DNA of 38,483 bases from Chara braunii (lineage: Eukaryota > Streptophyta > Charophyceae > Charales > Characeae). The notes under the pieces are model-generated. The model worked only from the letters and a program-made list of their open reading frames with translations, did no database searches and had not been told where the DNA came from. Position numbers and translations under genes: made by a program. Position 1 is the stretch's first letter. Each line of letters opens with the position of its first letter. The stretch is from contig BFEA01000101.1 in the NCBI GenBank assembly GCA_003427395.1, forward strand, positions 1,515,716-1,554,198, given 5' to 3'. Below, piece after piece: positions 29,782 through 38,483 of the stretch.

Positions 29782-31185
29782 AAACGGAATCCATGACTCT
29801 TTGTCTAGTGGGCCACCCTTCTGCAAGGCCTGGTGCCATTTGTCATCAACTTTAATTGGAAGGATTTGATATCCGCCTCCGACCAAGGGGCGCAGGCTTT
29901 GATCTTCATTAGTTGCAGATCCATTAACATCTCCTGGCTGGCGGAAGTCTTGTGCTTTGGAATGCTCATATCTCAGGTATACGTCTTTAACGGATAGTCT
30001 GTGCTCGCCGTATGATACTACCTGGGAGGCCGAACCGCCCTGCGGGAGGTGGTCCTGTGTTAACTGGACTATGTCTGATTTTAGCAGTGTCAGACCGCCT
30101 CCCCATGTTGAGAGGGAGAGGAGGAATGTTGACCGCCCTTTCATTGTAACTTCCCCGTGGGACGCCCTTGTGGGTATTGAAAGGCCTATTTCCCAAGCGT
30201 CTTCCCCGGGTCTGACCGGTAACAAGATCAGTCCTTTTTCCAGGGGTGCGGTCGTTGTCCCTCCTTTGTCTAGCATGTGGCGATTTTTTTGTCGTTTACT
30301 CGTTAGATCAAAGCCGGGGGGGGTTGGGAGGGTCGGGAGAGTGGTGCTGTTCTTCTTTTTTCTGGGTACCTGCTGTATGGTTCTTGTTGGTTCCCAGGCG
30401 GCTAGTGCCAGGCACAGACCGGTCATCTTATCTGTGGTCCCGCCATTTCCCTCATCTTTTGCCTGTTCCTTCGCCTCCTTCTTCTCCCCCTCCTTTTTTT
30501 CCTTTACTACCTCTTCTCCCGTCGGCTCATTCTTGGTTACCGGTTTTACTGTGCCCCCCTCCTCCTTATGCTCCATGCTCTCCTCTGCTGTATCTGCCAC
30601 TGCCTTAATCTCTATGCTCTCCTCTGTTGTATCTGTCGTCTCTTGCTTTTCTTTCTCTTCTTCTTCCTCCAGTTTCTGGCTTGCTCTCCCCTCTTGCTTT
30701 TTTTCCTTTTCCTCCATTCTTTGTTCCTGCAGGCCCGTCTCCTTTGCTTTGAACATTTCGAGGTCCTCCTGTTCCTGCTGTGGGGGGTCCATCCTCTCTT
30801 CTCTACCAGTATCGCTCTCGTTAGGCTGAAAGCGGTTGAGAACAATGGTGAGTAGTTTTTGGCAGATCTCCGGCCGGTTTGCTCCTTCTGGCAACCCATT
30901 TCGCATGGCTAGTTGGAGACTCTCGTTGTTCTCCAGTAAGGGGATCAATGCCTTGTATGTTTCATCCCAAAATTCATCTTTTTTGCCCTGATATTTTATT
31001 TGTAAGTTGTCCATCAGCCAATCTGTCAGTTCTTTCAGTCTGTCCCCTTGGTTGTTCGCTGTCGGGTCCTCTTGATCGTTAGTCTGCGAGACCTGTTGTC
31101 CCCCTGTTTCCACAGCGTCTTTAATTTCTATTTTTGGGGGGGTAGGTGGGCAGGGCGGGGCCCCAGGGAGAACCTCAACGTCCAT
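29743..31185 (-). pseudogene. LINE D ORF1, charged linker and conserved C-terminal domain
   Basis: A 480-codon open frame. Residues about 50-120 match the EFWDETYKALIPLLENN block also seen in LINE B. Residues about 130-250 are a Glu/Lys/Gln-rich, probably coiled or disordered segment. Residues about 280-420 are the unidentified conserved domain (GEVTMKGRSTFLLSLS, DHLPQG, SYGEHRLSVKDVYLRYE). After this, a pair of compensating indels garbles the WFS...DLQ segment that LINE C retains. The frame ends in a lysine run from an A20 tract and a TGA that overlaps the ORF2 ATG. Internal Met at the start of the frame is probably not a true initiation site. Confidence 0.7.
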
Positions 31186-31336
31186 TGGGGCTGTGCCGAA
31201 AACACTCTCAAAAGGGTCTTCATTTTCTGTGTCTTTTTTTGGCTGGTCGGGATTAATTCCGGGATCTGTGTCTGCCTGTTCTGGCTCATTCCTCTTTAGA
31301 ACTCGCCATCTTTTGCCCTCTCCCTCCCTTTTCTGG

Positions 31337-32576
31337 CTATGCAGTCCGCCCCCTCATGGCAGGTAGTCTCCCGCCGCTGGCCCCCTCACTAACTGTTTCT
31401 GTTCTTTTGGACATTTCCTTGTTGCACGTTTTCTTGTTGTGATTGTGATGGTTGTGGTTGCTGTTGTGTCCGCTGAGGAGGTGCAGACTTCGTCGGGTGA
31501 CCACCTCCTGGTTTGTTGTCAGATGTTTCCCTTCGGGGTATCCATTCGCTTGGCGGTTTGTTTGCTCTGCATTGCTCCCCTTTGCCCTCCCAGGTCCAAC
31601 CCTTGGCCTGTCCTTTCGGGTCCAGGTCTTCCGGGTATACCCTGCCATCGTGCTCCGGGTCCACAGTGTACCACCTGTTTGGCCTGTGCGGATCTCTTTG
31701 CAGTTTCCCTGATGTTGGTCGAGTGTTGTTCGGGTGTAGGGGTCATGTTGATTCTGTGCACAGATGTCCATAGGCTCTACACTTAAAACACCACGGTCGA
31801 AACTTGTGCGCAGTGTGGATCTGGTGGATTTTTCCCCCCATTTTAAACGGGATGATGTCATCAATAGAGAAGGGTTGGTCCATCGGGAGGTCCAGGGCCA
31901 ACATCACATAATCATCCCGTTTCGCTACATATGAAGGGAGCGGATCAATAAAGTCCACTATCGTGTATTGTTGTGCCAAATCGTGTATGAAAGTGGTCTG
32001 CACCTCTACGGGGATGTGCCGGAATTCGACCCAGAAGTAGTCTTTCATCATTTGCTCTCGCGTTTTCTCCAGGGTTAATTTTTTGGGTTGCCAAGGGTAG
32101 ATTCGTACCTCCGACCTCTCCCATCGAAGTCTTCTCCAGACGTCCATTCGTTGTTTGTCTTGTGTGAACAAGCTCAATATTGTGAAGACAGTCGATGAAA
32201 GGGGCTGTATCAGGAAAACTTCTTGAACTGCTTTTGGGCTGCCCTTCATCTCCTCCAATCTTTTACAGATCCATCTTATCTTATCATTTACATATTTTTG
32301 CGCAAATTCTCCTTGGAACACCCAATTACTTGCATGTTTTGTGTACGCTCGGTCCCTCTCTTCTAATCTTTCGGTCGGGTAGGTCTTCATCATAGTCTTC
32401 CTTCCTTCCTGGTCAATAACCTGGTTTTCCGACGGGAGGAGGAAGAGGGTGAGGAAGTAGCCTCGTGCTGATGAGAGATTCTTCAAGGGTGCCTTCAGGT
32501 CCTCTGTTATCCCTTGCTGAGACTCTGTCGCAGGCCTTTTGATGGTCAAAGTCTTTTCCTGCATCGTGTCCCTCAC
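31337..32576 (-). pseudogene. LINE D ORF1, gag-like domain and knuckle
   Basis: 32576-31743 encodes about 277 residues with a central YFWVEFRHIPVEVQTTF, IVDFIDPLPSYVAKRDDY block resembling the DUF4283-type fold of plant LINE ORF1. It is followed by the knuckle WCFKCRAYGH...EST at its C-terminus, truncated by a stop where LINE B reads TTC. Downstream, GWTWEGKG and Gln-rich sequence (31664-31389) continue in another frame and match LINE B. The listed start at 32576 is a GTG and is probably an internal position of a longer ORF1. Confidence 0.75.
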
Positions 32577-33031
32577 CCGCTATGCCCACGTGGGTTTTGC
32601 TTCTTTTGCTGCTTTACCTTTTCCCTCTTCCTGACTCTCCCCTTCCTTTCCTTCTCCTCTCTTTTCTCCTCCTCGGTCAGAATTTCTTCCTCTTCGGCTG
32701 TTACCATTTCCACTTCCTCTCCCCCCTCCCTTTCCGTTCTTTCGTTTCTGTCTTGCCGGCGGATTGCTCCCTCCCCCTCTTCTCCTGTCTCCATCTCCAT
32801 CTCCTGAATATCCTGGGGATGAGTTTGTCTCGCAGTGTCCCTGCAGGCACCCCAGTTGGCTTGAGTTCCTTGACCAGCCGGTTGTGCGATTGCAGAAGAT
32901 AGGGAAGGGCTGGGCCTGCGGGTCGCCGGTCGTTCATATGGAGTGCAGGAAAATTGTTTACCCAGCGTATGCCTCATGGCTCCTTGGAAGAAGATCAGGG
33001 AGCTTGCTCCTCTGATTTTCCCCTTATCCAT
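32573..33031 (-). CDS. LINE D, acidic N-terminal ORF upstream of gag domain
   Basis: A 152-codon frame from ATG 33031 to TGA 32573. The first 70 residues have no visible motif; the rest is Glu/Arg/Lys-rich (EMEMETGEEGEG, EEEEILTEEEKREEKERKG) and likely disordered or helical. The stop overlaps the next frame by four bases (GTGA). It could be the true N-terminus of ORF1 separated by a frameshift, or a small separate upstream ORF. No counterpart remains in the other copies, which are truncated here. Confidence 0.45.
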   Translation of the reverse strand: MDKGKIRGASSLIFFQGAMRHTLGKQFSCTPYERPATRRPSPSLSSAIAQPAGQGTQANWGACRDTARQTHPQDIQEMEMETGEEGEGAIRRQDRNERTEREGGEEVEMVTAEEEEILTEEEKREEKERKGRVRKREKVKQQKKQNPRGHSG

Positions 33032-34080
33032 TTTGTTGCGAGATACCTTTGCTATTTTTGTGCCAAAATTTAGAAGATTCTATTTGTGATTGTTATAAAT
33101 GTTTGTTGTTGTTCCTTTTTTTCTTTTGTGTTTTTTTTTTTTTTTTTTTTTCTCGGCGGGGCGAGGGGGGAGGGGGGAGGGTTGGCTGTGGGGAGGATTC
33201 CGGGGCTGGATGGGGGCACACCTGCTTACTGCTTCGTCCTTCTCCTTCGTATCATGTGTTGCCCTATCTCTCCTTATTTCGATCCTCCGCTCGCCTCAAC
33301 TTCGTCGAAGACTCGTCGTTCTCTTCCTTCGATCTCTCCACTTGTCACACCTTCAATCCTTCCTTGCTCCACCCTCCCGACGTGTTCCCCTTAGTCTCTT
33401 CTCGTTTGGCTTCTCGCTCTAGCTGTGTTGCCCGTCAAGGGCTTCTTCCCTGCTCTTCCCTGGATCGTCGTGTGTCGCGTCGAGGCTTTTGCCACGTGAC
33501 AATTTTGCCCCGGCTCTCTGTGTCTCGATCCCTCCACCACTTCAGACCCGTCGTTTGCGCTCGTCCCTACTCCAGCCCTGCCGCCGTGTGCCTCTCCTAA
33601 TCCCTACTTCACCCCCGATGCATTCACGTTTCTGGTTTCTCACTTGCTCGTTCTTCCCTTCTTCTCTCAGTTCGTTTCTTATATCCTTTTGATGCGCCTG
33701 TCCCAACTTCAATCCTTCCACGCTCCGCAAGTCGCTTCGTTTGCCAATTACTCCTCCCGACGTGTTCTTCCGAGTTGACTCTCCCGGTGCATCATTTCCG
33801 GTTTCTCTCTTGCCCGTTCTTCCCTTCTTCTCCCCAGTTCGCCACTCATGTCCTTCCGTTGCGCTGATCAAAACCTTTTACAACGTGTGCTATTCCTGTT
33901 TGATTTCTGCATGTGTGTATTATCGCGGCTCTCTGGCGATGTCTTCGCTTTGTCCTATCTCGCTCCTCTTCTATTTGCTGCGTGTATCCTCCTGTCCGTT
34001 GTGTAATCTCGACACTCCGCTGCTCTCTGCGCTTCAACTCTTTACTCACACTTCGGCTCCGTCAAAGGCTGTCCCCACTC
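33032..34080 (-). other. Probable LINE D 5' UTR, pyrimidine-rich with imperfect repeats
   Basis: No gene. On the plus strand it is CT-rich with a T run at about 33130-33150. CTTCAATCCTTCC recurs at 33352 and 33709, each followed some distance later by TCCCGACGTGTTC. A segment of about 45 bases (GGTTTCTC...GTTCTTCCCTTCTTCTC) recurs at about 33630 and 33805. Such internal repeats are common in LINE 5' UTRs, where they can carry promoter activity; the assignment to LINE D is by position only. Confidence 0.45.
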
Positions 34081-34240
34081 GACTCTACCGGTAACAGCCA
34101 TACATGCCACGTGGCAAGAACGCGGCGGCTGTAGAGTCCCACGTGGAACCCCTTTCGAGGGGTCAGACCACCATCCGTGGCAGCTCGTGCCACGGTGTGG
34201 TCTAGCGCCGATGTCTCACCGCGCGTGTGCTAGGCGCGCT
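34081..34240 (+). other. Cluster of inverted repeats between LINE D and LINE F
   Basis: Four consecutive inverted repeats: GACTCTAC / GTAGAGTC (34081-34138), enclosing the palindrome GCCACGTGGC; ACCCCT / AGGGGT with a TTCG loop (34148-34163); AGACCAC...CGTGGCA / TGCCACG...GTGGTCT (34165-34203); and GCGCG / CGCGC (about 34220-34240). CACGTG is the core of plant G-box elements. It may be the LINE F 5' UTR or a structured remnant of another element. Confidence 0.5.
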
Positions 34241-34315
34241 ACCTTCCTGCAATTGAGATGAAGATGAAGGTAATGAAGATAAAAAAAAAACTTACGAAAG
34301 CATGGAGGTAATGTC

Positions 34316-35083
34316 GTGGCTGTGAATGAACCAACCAGACAATCGGCCTTGCCAGACAGCGCTCAGGGAAAGGGTGGTAGGAACCGACAGACCAGGCAAG
34401 TGATCTCCTTGGGCCCTCCGATGCAGACTCTGTCCAAGGGGGATAAAGACAAAGGTTTGACTGTTGAGTTGACGGTTCCTATAATTTGCACGCCCTCCCC
34501 ACATGGAATTATGTTTCTGGCACAAATTCAGCCGGAGGAAATACTAGCCATCTCGACTAAGTCTTTCATCTCGGCAGACCCGCCTAGAGAATCACAGTTA
34601 ATCAATTGGATTGAGAAGCGTATTTTTAATGGTCATGGCTCTTGTGAAAGCCTTCCTCTGCCAAAACGAAGCAGATACCTCGATACTAGCCAGAATGGCT
34701 CGGTAACGACACTGCACATCTCCTTCTTGGCTTTTCGAGCTGATAATGCAGATCTGACTCACCTCCGTGGTCTAAACATCCACTGGCTACCGCTAAGCCA
34801 TTTTTTAGATGTGGGGATTGACACCCTGAAGGACATAACCATATCGGAAAATGTGTCAGCATTGAGCGTGGCTCAGTGGCTGGCCCAGACAGATTCAGTA
34901 GATGTGCTTACTTCCCCAACCTTTGCTAAAAGCCTGTGCCAACCCCCCCCCCGCTCTTCCAATGCCGACGTACTAAAGGCTGAAAAGGGCCCAGTTGAGG
35001 AGCGCATGGTTAAGATCTCCAGTAACCGCATCCAACAAGTACGCCGCAAGGGCCTACCCAATGGTCCTGCCAAGAAGGATTAG
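34316..35083 (+). CDS. LINE F ORF1, putative gag-like protein
   Basis: A 255-codon open frame without internal stops. The frame opens at a GTG and the first in-frame ATG is about 40 codons in, so either the start is lost or translation begins downstream. The middle (about residues 60-190) has IQPEEILAISTKSFISAD, LHISFLAFRADNADL and LRGLNIHWLPLSHFLDVGI. The latter is reminiscent of the DUF4283-type segment of plant LINE ORF1 proteins, though weakly. No CCHC knuckle is visible. The tail is basic. Its 3' end overlaps the ORF2 ATG by 23 bases. Role in RNA binding is inferred from position. Confidence 0.55.
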   Translation: MAVNEPTRQSALPDSAQGKGGRNRQTRQVISLGPPMQTLSKGDKDKGLTVELTVPIICTPSPHGIMFLAQIQPEEILAISTKSFISADPPRESQLINWIEKRIFNGHGSCESLPLPKRSRYLDTSQNGSVTTLHISFLAFRADNADLTHLRGLNIHWLPLSHFLDVGIDTLKDITISENVSALSVAQWLAQTDSVDVLTSPTFAKSLCQPPPRSSNADVLKAEKGPVEERMVKISSNRIQQVRRKGLPNGPAKKD

Positions 35084-35106
35084 AGTAGCTACTTGGAATG
35101 TACGTG

Positions 35107-35109
<3 letters not shown>
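35061..35109 (+). pseudogene. LINE F ORF2, start of endonuclease (5' fragment)
   Basis: ATG at 35061 opens MVLPRRIRVATWNVRG, the typical first strand of a LINE AP endonuclease (TWNVRG). The frame is interrupted at 35109-35110 by the T29 tract of the LINE E insertion. The reading frame resumes at 37474 if the insertion and one target-site copy are removed. Confidence 0.8.
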
Positions 35110-35110
<1 letters not shown>

Positions 35111-35139
<29 letters not shown>

Positions 35140-35258
35140 GAAAACAGCCTGAGGAAGTAGTAATGGTGCTGGTAAGAGCAGACACCACTACTACTTCTCA
35201 TGGCGGCTCCATCTATTGGTGGGGAGCGGCACCTGCTGGAAATCGGGTCCAGCGTCCA
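35111..35258 (-). repeat. Hairpin module and poly(A) tail of LINE E
   Basis: Reverse strand: hairpin 1 (GCTGGA / TCCAGC), hairpin 2 (35205-35227), hairpin 3 with a 14-bp stem (35183-35196 with 35155-35168, one G-T pair), then A29. It is the clearest example of the three-hairpin organisation. Confidence 0.85.
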
Positions 35259-35540
35259 TGCACAATGCATCACATACGAAACTCACTGTTGATGATCATA
35301 GCTAGATCTGCCTCTTCAGCCCTTCTTTCGGGCCGCGTGTTGCTTTCCATAGTCCCTAGCAGTCTAACCTATTTCCTTCACTCTCCCTCATACCATGCCT
35401 TGCCTGCTAAACTATTTGCCGGGGGAGGGAAGAAGTCTGGAAATTGATCACTTGGTCACAGTGGGATTTAGTGGTCGCAGTGGGATTTAGTCTTCAAGCT
35501 TGGTCCACTCATTAAAGAGGAGTCTGTAATCCCTGGTTAT

Positions 35541-36195
35541 TTGCGCCTCCTCCTGCCCCTCTTTTCCTCCCTTCCATTCCATTTTCCCCAACCTTCGTTA
35601 CCTCCCCCCCGTTTCCGCGCCGAGCCATTCTTTGCAAAATGTCTGTATTTTCTGCTTCATCTCGTTTGGAGTGTGGGTGTGTTTGATTTGCCTTTTAACT
35701 TCCTCCCATCTCACTGTTATGTTTGTCTAGATTTGTTGTTGTATGCTCTCCGTGAATTCTGGTCCTTCCAACCTTACGCCTTCCATTTCATAGGTGCAGC
35801 GTCGTCTCCATAGTGCCCACAACACTGCTCTGCGTCCTTGTTTGAATATGTTAAGAGTGAAAATCGCCAGGCTGTTCCGAGGGCCAAATTTTAAACATCA
35901 ACGCTTTCCAATCACATGACCAGGGCGTCGCTATTCCCAGCTGAACCCAGATTCTATCCCACCATCGCCAGAGCCAAAAAGCGCCTGGACATTGGAGAAA
36001 GATGTGTTTTATCGTCTCTGGTCTCTTTCTTGATGGGAATGGTTTTAAGCATAATTTACACCAGGGTAGGGCGAGCCCCTTCTGTTCAAGATTGGTCTGT
36101 CGATCAGCCAGTTGTTGGTTGGCAGACACCTGTGTTCTATTTACCACTGCAGAGAGGTCAAATTGGCAGGTTTGTTTTTGGTTAGTTGGAACCAT
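35541..36195 (-). pseudogene. LINE E ORF2, C-terminal part with zf-RVT finger
   Basis: Frame 36195-35851 carries QTNLEQKGLALPWCKLCLK, ETIKHIFLQC and WLWRWWDRIW, the Cys/His finger conserved in A, B, C and D. It ends at a stop near 35851, but homology to the LINE C tail (RRAVLWALWRRRCTYEMEG) continues in another frame to about 35560. Small indels separate the pieces. Confidence 0.8.
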
Positions 36196-36806
36196 TTAAC
36201 GTTTCCCAGTGATTCTTCGCTGATGTTCAACTGATTCATCCATCTCGCTTCCACCCTGTCCCGTAGGTTCGTTTTTGGCCGGAGCATTCTATATGTTGCT
36301 TTGACTGTCATATCGTATAACGTTTTAGTGCTGGTTCTGCCTCTGCCCATTGTGTTCGTCCATACCCACTCTCGGGGGTCTAAGGGCAGTTGAGATATCG
36401 GCGTATCAGGAAAGAACGCTACCCATATATCGTCGTCCCTCAACACTCTAATTCTTGAGAGCTCACGCTCTTCGACCAATTGTGTATGTTCAGGATTGAC
36501 CCTCTGGAGAGATTTATCATTGCCAATTGTGAAAATGTCTACTGCCACTGATCCATTTGAGCCGCTGCTCACTACCTTGCCCACTTCCCCCTGACGGCCC
36601 CGAATTAGTACCCAATCTGACTCTCGTATCAAGGGTCCCTTTCTCAGGATTTTCCACCAGTTCAGGGGGATGCATTCTATCAGCTCTTCCAGCGCCTCCT
36701 CCGGTTTGTGGCAATACCTTAGTTTTTCCTTGAGTTGATCCCTTGTGATCCAATCTCTTTTGTCCCCGTCCCGGATGTCCCCAATTCTGAGGACCCCCTT
36801 TTTCAC
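36141..36806 (-). pseudogene. LINE E ORF2, region between RT and finger
   Basis: A 221-codon frame: MKKGVLRIGDIRDGDKRDWI, LRYCHKPEEALEELIECIP, ISQLPLDPREWVWTNTMG and LRDRVEARWMNQLNI. It is the most intact version of this conserved region of unknown fold and shows that LINE C has lost about 14 bases here. It overlaps the finger frame by a frameshift near 36195. Confidence 0.8.
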
Positions 36807-36815
36807 CCATCCTCT

Positions 36816-37463
36816 CTATGGGGCGTCCTTACATTGCATCACCTGCCCTCTTGTGTTAGTTATCCTTGTATTCCCAAACAGTGGTTGTCTGGCCACTTCT
36901 TCCCATCTTTCTGGTTGGATTTTGTCTGGTAAGGGAAGACTCCTCCATGTCCGTAGAAAGGTTGGCCAGAAAGGGTCATTGTGCAGGTTCTTTCTTGCCT
37001 CTCGTCTTGGTGAATTAACAACAACATTTTCTTGCCGAGACCACCGCGGGATTGACCATTCTCTATTTTCAATCCATGTGAGCGGGTTGATGTGGGTCGG
37101 TGTTTCCAGAGTCAATCTCGATATCTGCTCCAGAGCCAAGTCTTTCCATGGAGTGTGTGGGTAACAGAGCAAGCGTTTGAGCCATTGTATGGCGAGTGCC
37201 TTGACCTGCGTTATCGGGTCGATTATGCCCAGTCCCCCTTTTGCTTTGGGTTGGATAATCGCTTGCCATGCCACTCTGCTGAGAACATTGTGTTTTTCAT
37301 GATTCCCCCGCCATAAAAAGGCAGTTAGTTGTTGCTGAAGGGCTTTCAAGGGGGATTTGTCTTACCCCTAAATGGCCCATTTGTACCACAGAGAAGCGAG
37401 CACTACATTGTTGATCACCAGGGCCTTGCCAATCAGTGAGGTGTGTTTATCTTTCCATAGTGC
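36816..37463 (-). pseudogene. LINE E ORF2, reverse transcriptase C-terminal part, 5'-truncated
   Basis: Open frame 37349-36816 begins LKALQQQLTAFLWRGNHEKH and includes VAWQAIIQPKAKGGLGIIDP, the post-catalytic RT/thumb region. Upstream to 37463 the sequence is still homologous to LINE D, but a stop interrupts the frame. The catalytic FADD is absent because the copy is truncated. Confidence 0.8.
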
Positions 37464-37473
37464 TATGCATGGC

Positions 37474-38483
37474 CGAGGAGACACAACGAACAATTTTCAG
37501 CATGCTAGGCTCCAAGCCTGGTGCCACTCGAAGGAGATTCACATCCTATGCTTGCAAGAAACAAAGCTTAGTGATTCCAAACTGTCGGATCTGCATCACT
37601 GGTGAGACGACCCTCAGCTTTGGGCGCCGGCTGATGGGTCCAAGGGCGGGACCGCAATCCTGACCGATAGGAACCTGGATGTGGAAATCATAGATAGTTA
37701 CTTTGATCCGAGAGACAGGTGGGTTTGGTTCAAGCTAGCAATTGACAAAGAAGAGTGGGCAGTAATGTCAATATGTTCCCCGATTGAGTACGCCAATAAA
37801 ATCTCCTTCTTTGCGGATTTACCCTCCTCCATTCCAGATATTGAAAATCTGATTCTGCGGGAGATTGAAACGCTATCTTCAACCCGGGTATGGACTCTCT
37901 CAAAGTTCACCCCATCTGAGCAGACACCATGGTTCTCACTGAACTTGTAGACTCGCAGAACTTGACAGACGTGTTCCGTATCTTGAATCCGGACAACAAC
38001 GACTTTACTTTGTATTGTCTCAAACCGAACAAACGTACCCTAGCGCCCGAAAGCGCCTTGATTTCTTCCTAGCTCGCGGACACCCATGGGATTGTTGCAT
38101 GGTCTATGATTTAGAAGTTGACTCTCTCTCAGACCACCACCCTGTAGTAATGGATATCCTGGCTAGAGATGTAATAAAAAAGCATTGCCCCCCCTTTCGC
38201 CTGAACGTTAACCTTCTCAAAGACGAAGGCATAGCTACTCGGGTCTCCTCTCACATGGAAGCATGGATGGGAGCGCAAAACCTCTTCCAAGATCTGAATG
38301 AGTGGGCTGACACGGGCATAGGGATAATCAGAGCAACGCTTATAAAGTTTTCAAGAATGAAGGCCGCTGCTCGAAGTTGGAAAGAACAACAATTAATAAA
38401 CACTATTAAGGAAGCAGAATCTAAAATGGGCTGAGATCCTTTTGCTGACTTCTATGATTGGTCTGAGAAAAGATCCTACTCCT
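37474..38483 (+). pseudogene. LINE F ORF2, remainder of endonuclease and start of next domain
   Basis: After the insertion the frame resumes with RGDTTNNFQHARLQ and CLQETKLSDSKLS (metal-binding Glu). A TGA at 37603 lies in frame, then GSKGGTAILTDRNLDVEII and CSPIEYANKISFF follow. The GDFN block at about 37860 is in a different frame and has a TGA in place of Phe. The terminal motif SDHHPVVMDI (near 38128-38157) is intact in the frame 38015-38434, preceded by RLDFFLARGHPW. The sequence then continues toward the RT but leaves the window. Confidence 0.8.

Larger units (their letters stand above)
25070..33031 (-). mobile_element. LINE D, longest LINE copy with ORF1 and ORF2
   Basis: On the reverse strand: an N-terminal acidic ORF (33031-32573), gag-like ORF1 (32576 to about 31340), ORF1 C-terminal part (31185-29743), ORF2 (29746 to about 25166) and a 3' UTR ending GAAGAGGCAGATCTAGC near 25074. 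Multiple frameshifts and nonsense codons make it defective. It is closest to C and E. Upstream of 33031 a pyrimidine-rich region with imperfect repeats may be its 5' UTR. Confidence 0.85.
35111..37463 (-). mobile_element. LINE E, 5'-truncated LINE inserted into LINE F
   Basis: Reverse-strand LINE copy close to C and D, truncated inside the reverse transcriptase near 37463. It is complete at its 3' end with hairpin module and A29 tail (35139-35111). The flanks 35099-35109 (TGTACGTGGCC) and 37464-37474 (TATGCATGGCC) agree at 8 of 11 positions, all differences being transitions; I read them as an aged target-site duplication. That the module and LINE together lie between the duplicates shows they inserted as one unit. 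Confidence 0.85.
34241..38483 (+). mobile_element. LINE F, distinct LINE lineage, split by LINE E
   Basis: An ORF1 (34316-35083) and the first 16 codons of ORF2 (35061-35108) are followed, after removal of the LINE E insertion, by the rest of the endonuclease (37474-38180) and the start of the next domain to the window edge. ORF1 shows no clear similarity to that of B, C or D, and the endonuclease is only distantly related. Nonsense codons and a frameshift are present in ORF2. Confidence 0.75.

Noticed and set aside
29957-30829. 290-codon plus-strand ORF
   Set aside because: It is the antisense shadow of the charged LINE D ORF1 segment; Ser/Phe/Cys-rich composition mirrors Glu/Lys codons on the other strand.
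33049-33600. 183-codon plus-strand ORF with Phe-rich start
   Set aside because: Built on a T tract and CT-rich sequence, with no motif and overlapping equally long frames; likely non-coding 5' UTR.
34081-34240. Hammerhead or HDV-like ribozyme
   Set aside because: Helices are visible but I cannot place the conserved catalytic core of either class.

Overview
This window looks like transposon-dense, non-coding nuclear DNA from a eukaryote. I see no bacterial gene organisation and no convincing host gene. Nearly all protein-coding signal comes from decayed non-LTR retrotransposons (LINEs). They carry an ORF1 with a nucleic-acid-binding gag-like domain and CCHC knuckle. Their ORF2 runs from AP-type endonuclease through reverse transcriptase to a C-terminal Cys/His finger of the zf-RVT type. 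That architecture is typical of plant L1-clade LINEs, so a streptophyte (charophyte alga or seed-free plant) is my best guess. This is an inference; the species is not determined.

Layout: LINE A (+, about 67-4594) has lost the start of its endonuclease to a reverse-oriented hairpin repeat at the window edge. LINE B (+, about 5480-13383) has a degraded ORF1, then an ORF2 kept in one frame over 4.57 kb but carrying six stop codons, a repetitive 3' UTR and an A-rich tail. Positions 13386-18000 are an island of small repeats: hairpin modules, tRNA-like sequences, a roughly 100-bp repeat array, a 237-bp gap and, at 17995-18032, a perfect Nextera mate-pair junction adapter that marks a false join. 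LINE C (+, about 18200-24100) is badly decayed and carries a 129-bp near-perfect palindrome. A compound microsatellite block (24101-24945) follows. LINE D (-, 33031 down to about 25070) is the longest copy with recognisable ORF1 and ORF2. LINE F (+, 34316 to the window end) belongs to a different LINE lineage. Its ORF2 is split by the 5'-truncated LINE E (-, about 35111-37463), flanked by a diverged 11-bp target-site duplication.

The most interesting common thread is a short module of up to three consecutive hairpins followed by an A-rich tail. It lies at the 3' ends of LINEs B, C and E and also occurs alone or in fragments at five other places. It behaves like a 3'-terminal recognition structure of stringent-type LINEs, or like a SINE family sharing that tail. 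Substitutions in its stems preserve pairing in several copies. A second candidate novelty is a conserved ORF1 C-terminal domain shared by B, C and D that I do not recognise.

No copy looks capable of autonomous movement. Each has frameshifts, nonsense codons, truncations or nested insertions, and many nonsense codons sit at Trp or Gln positions, as expected from cytosine deamination.
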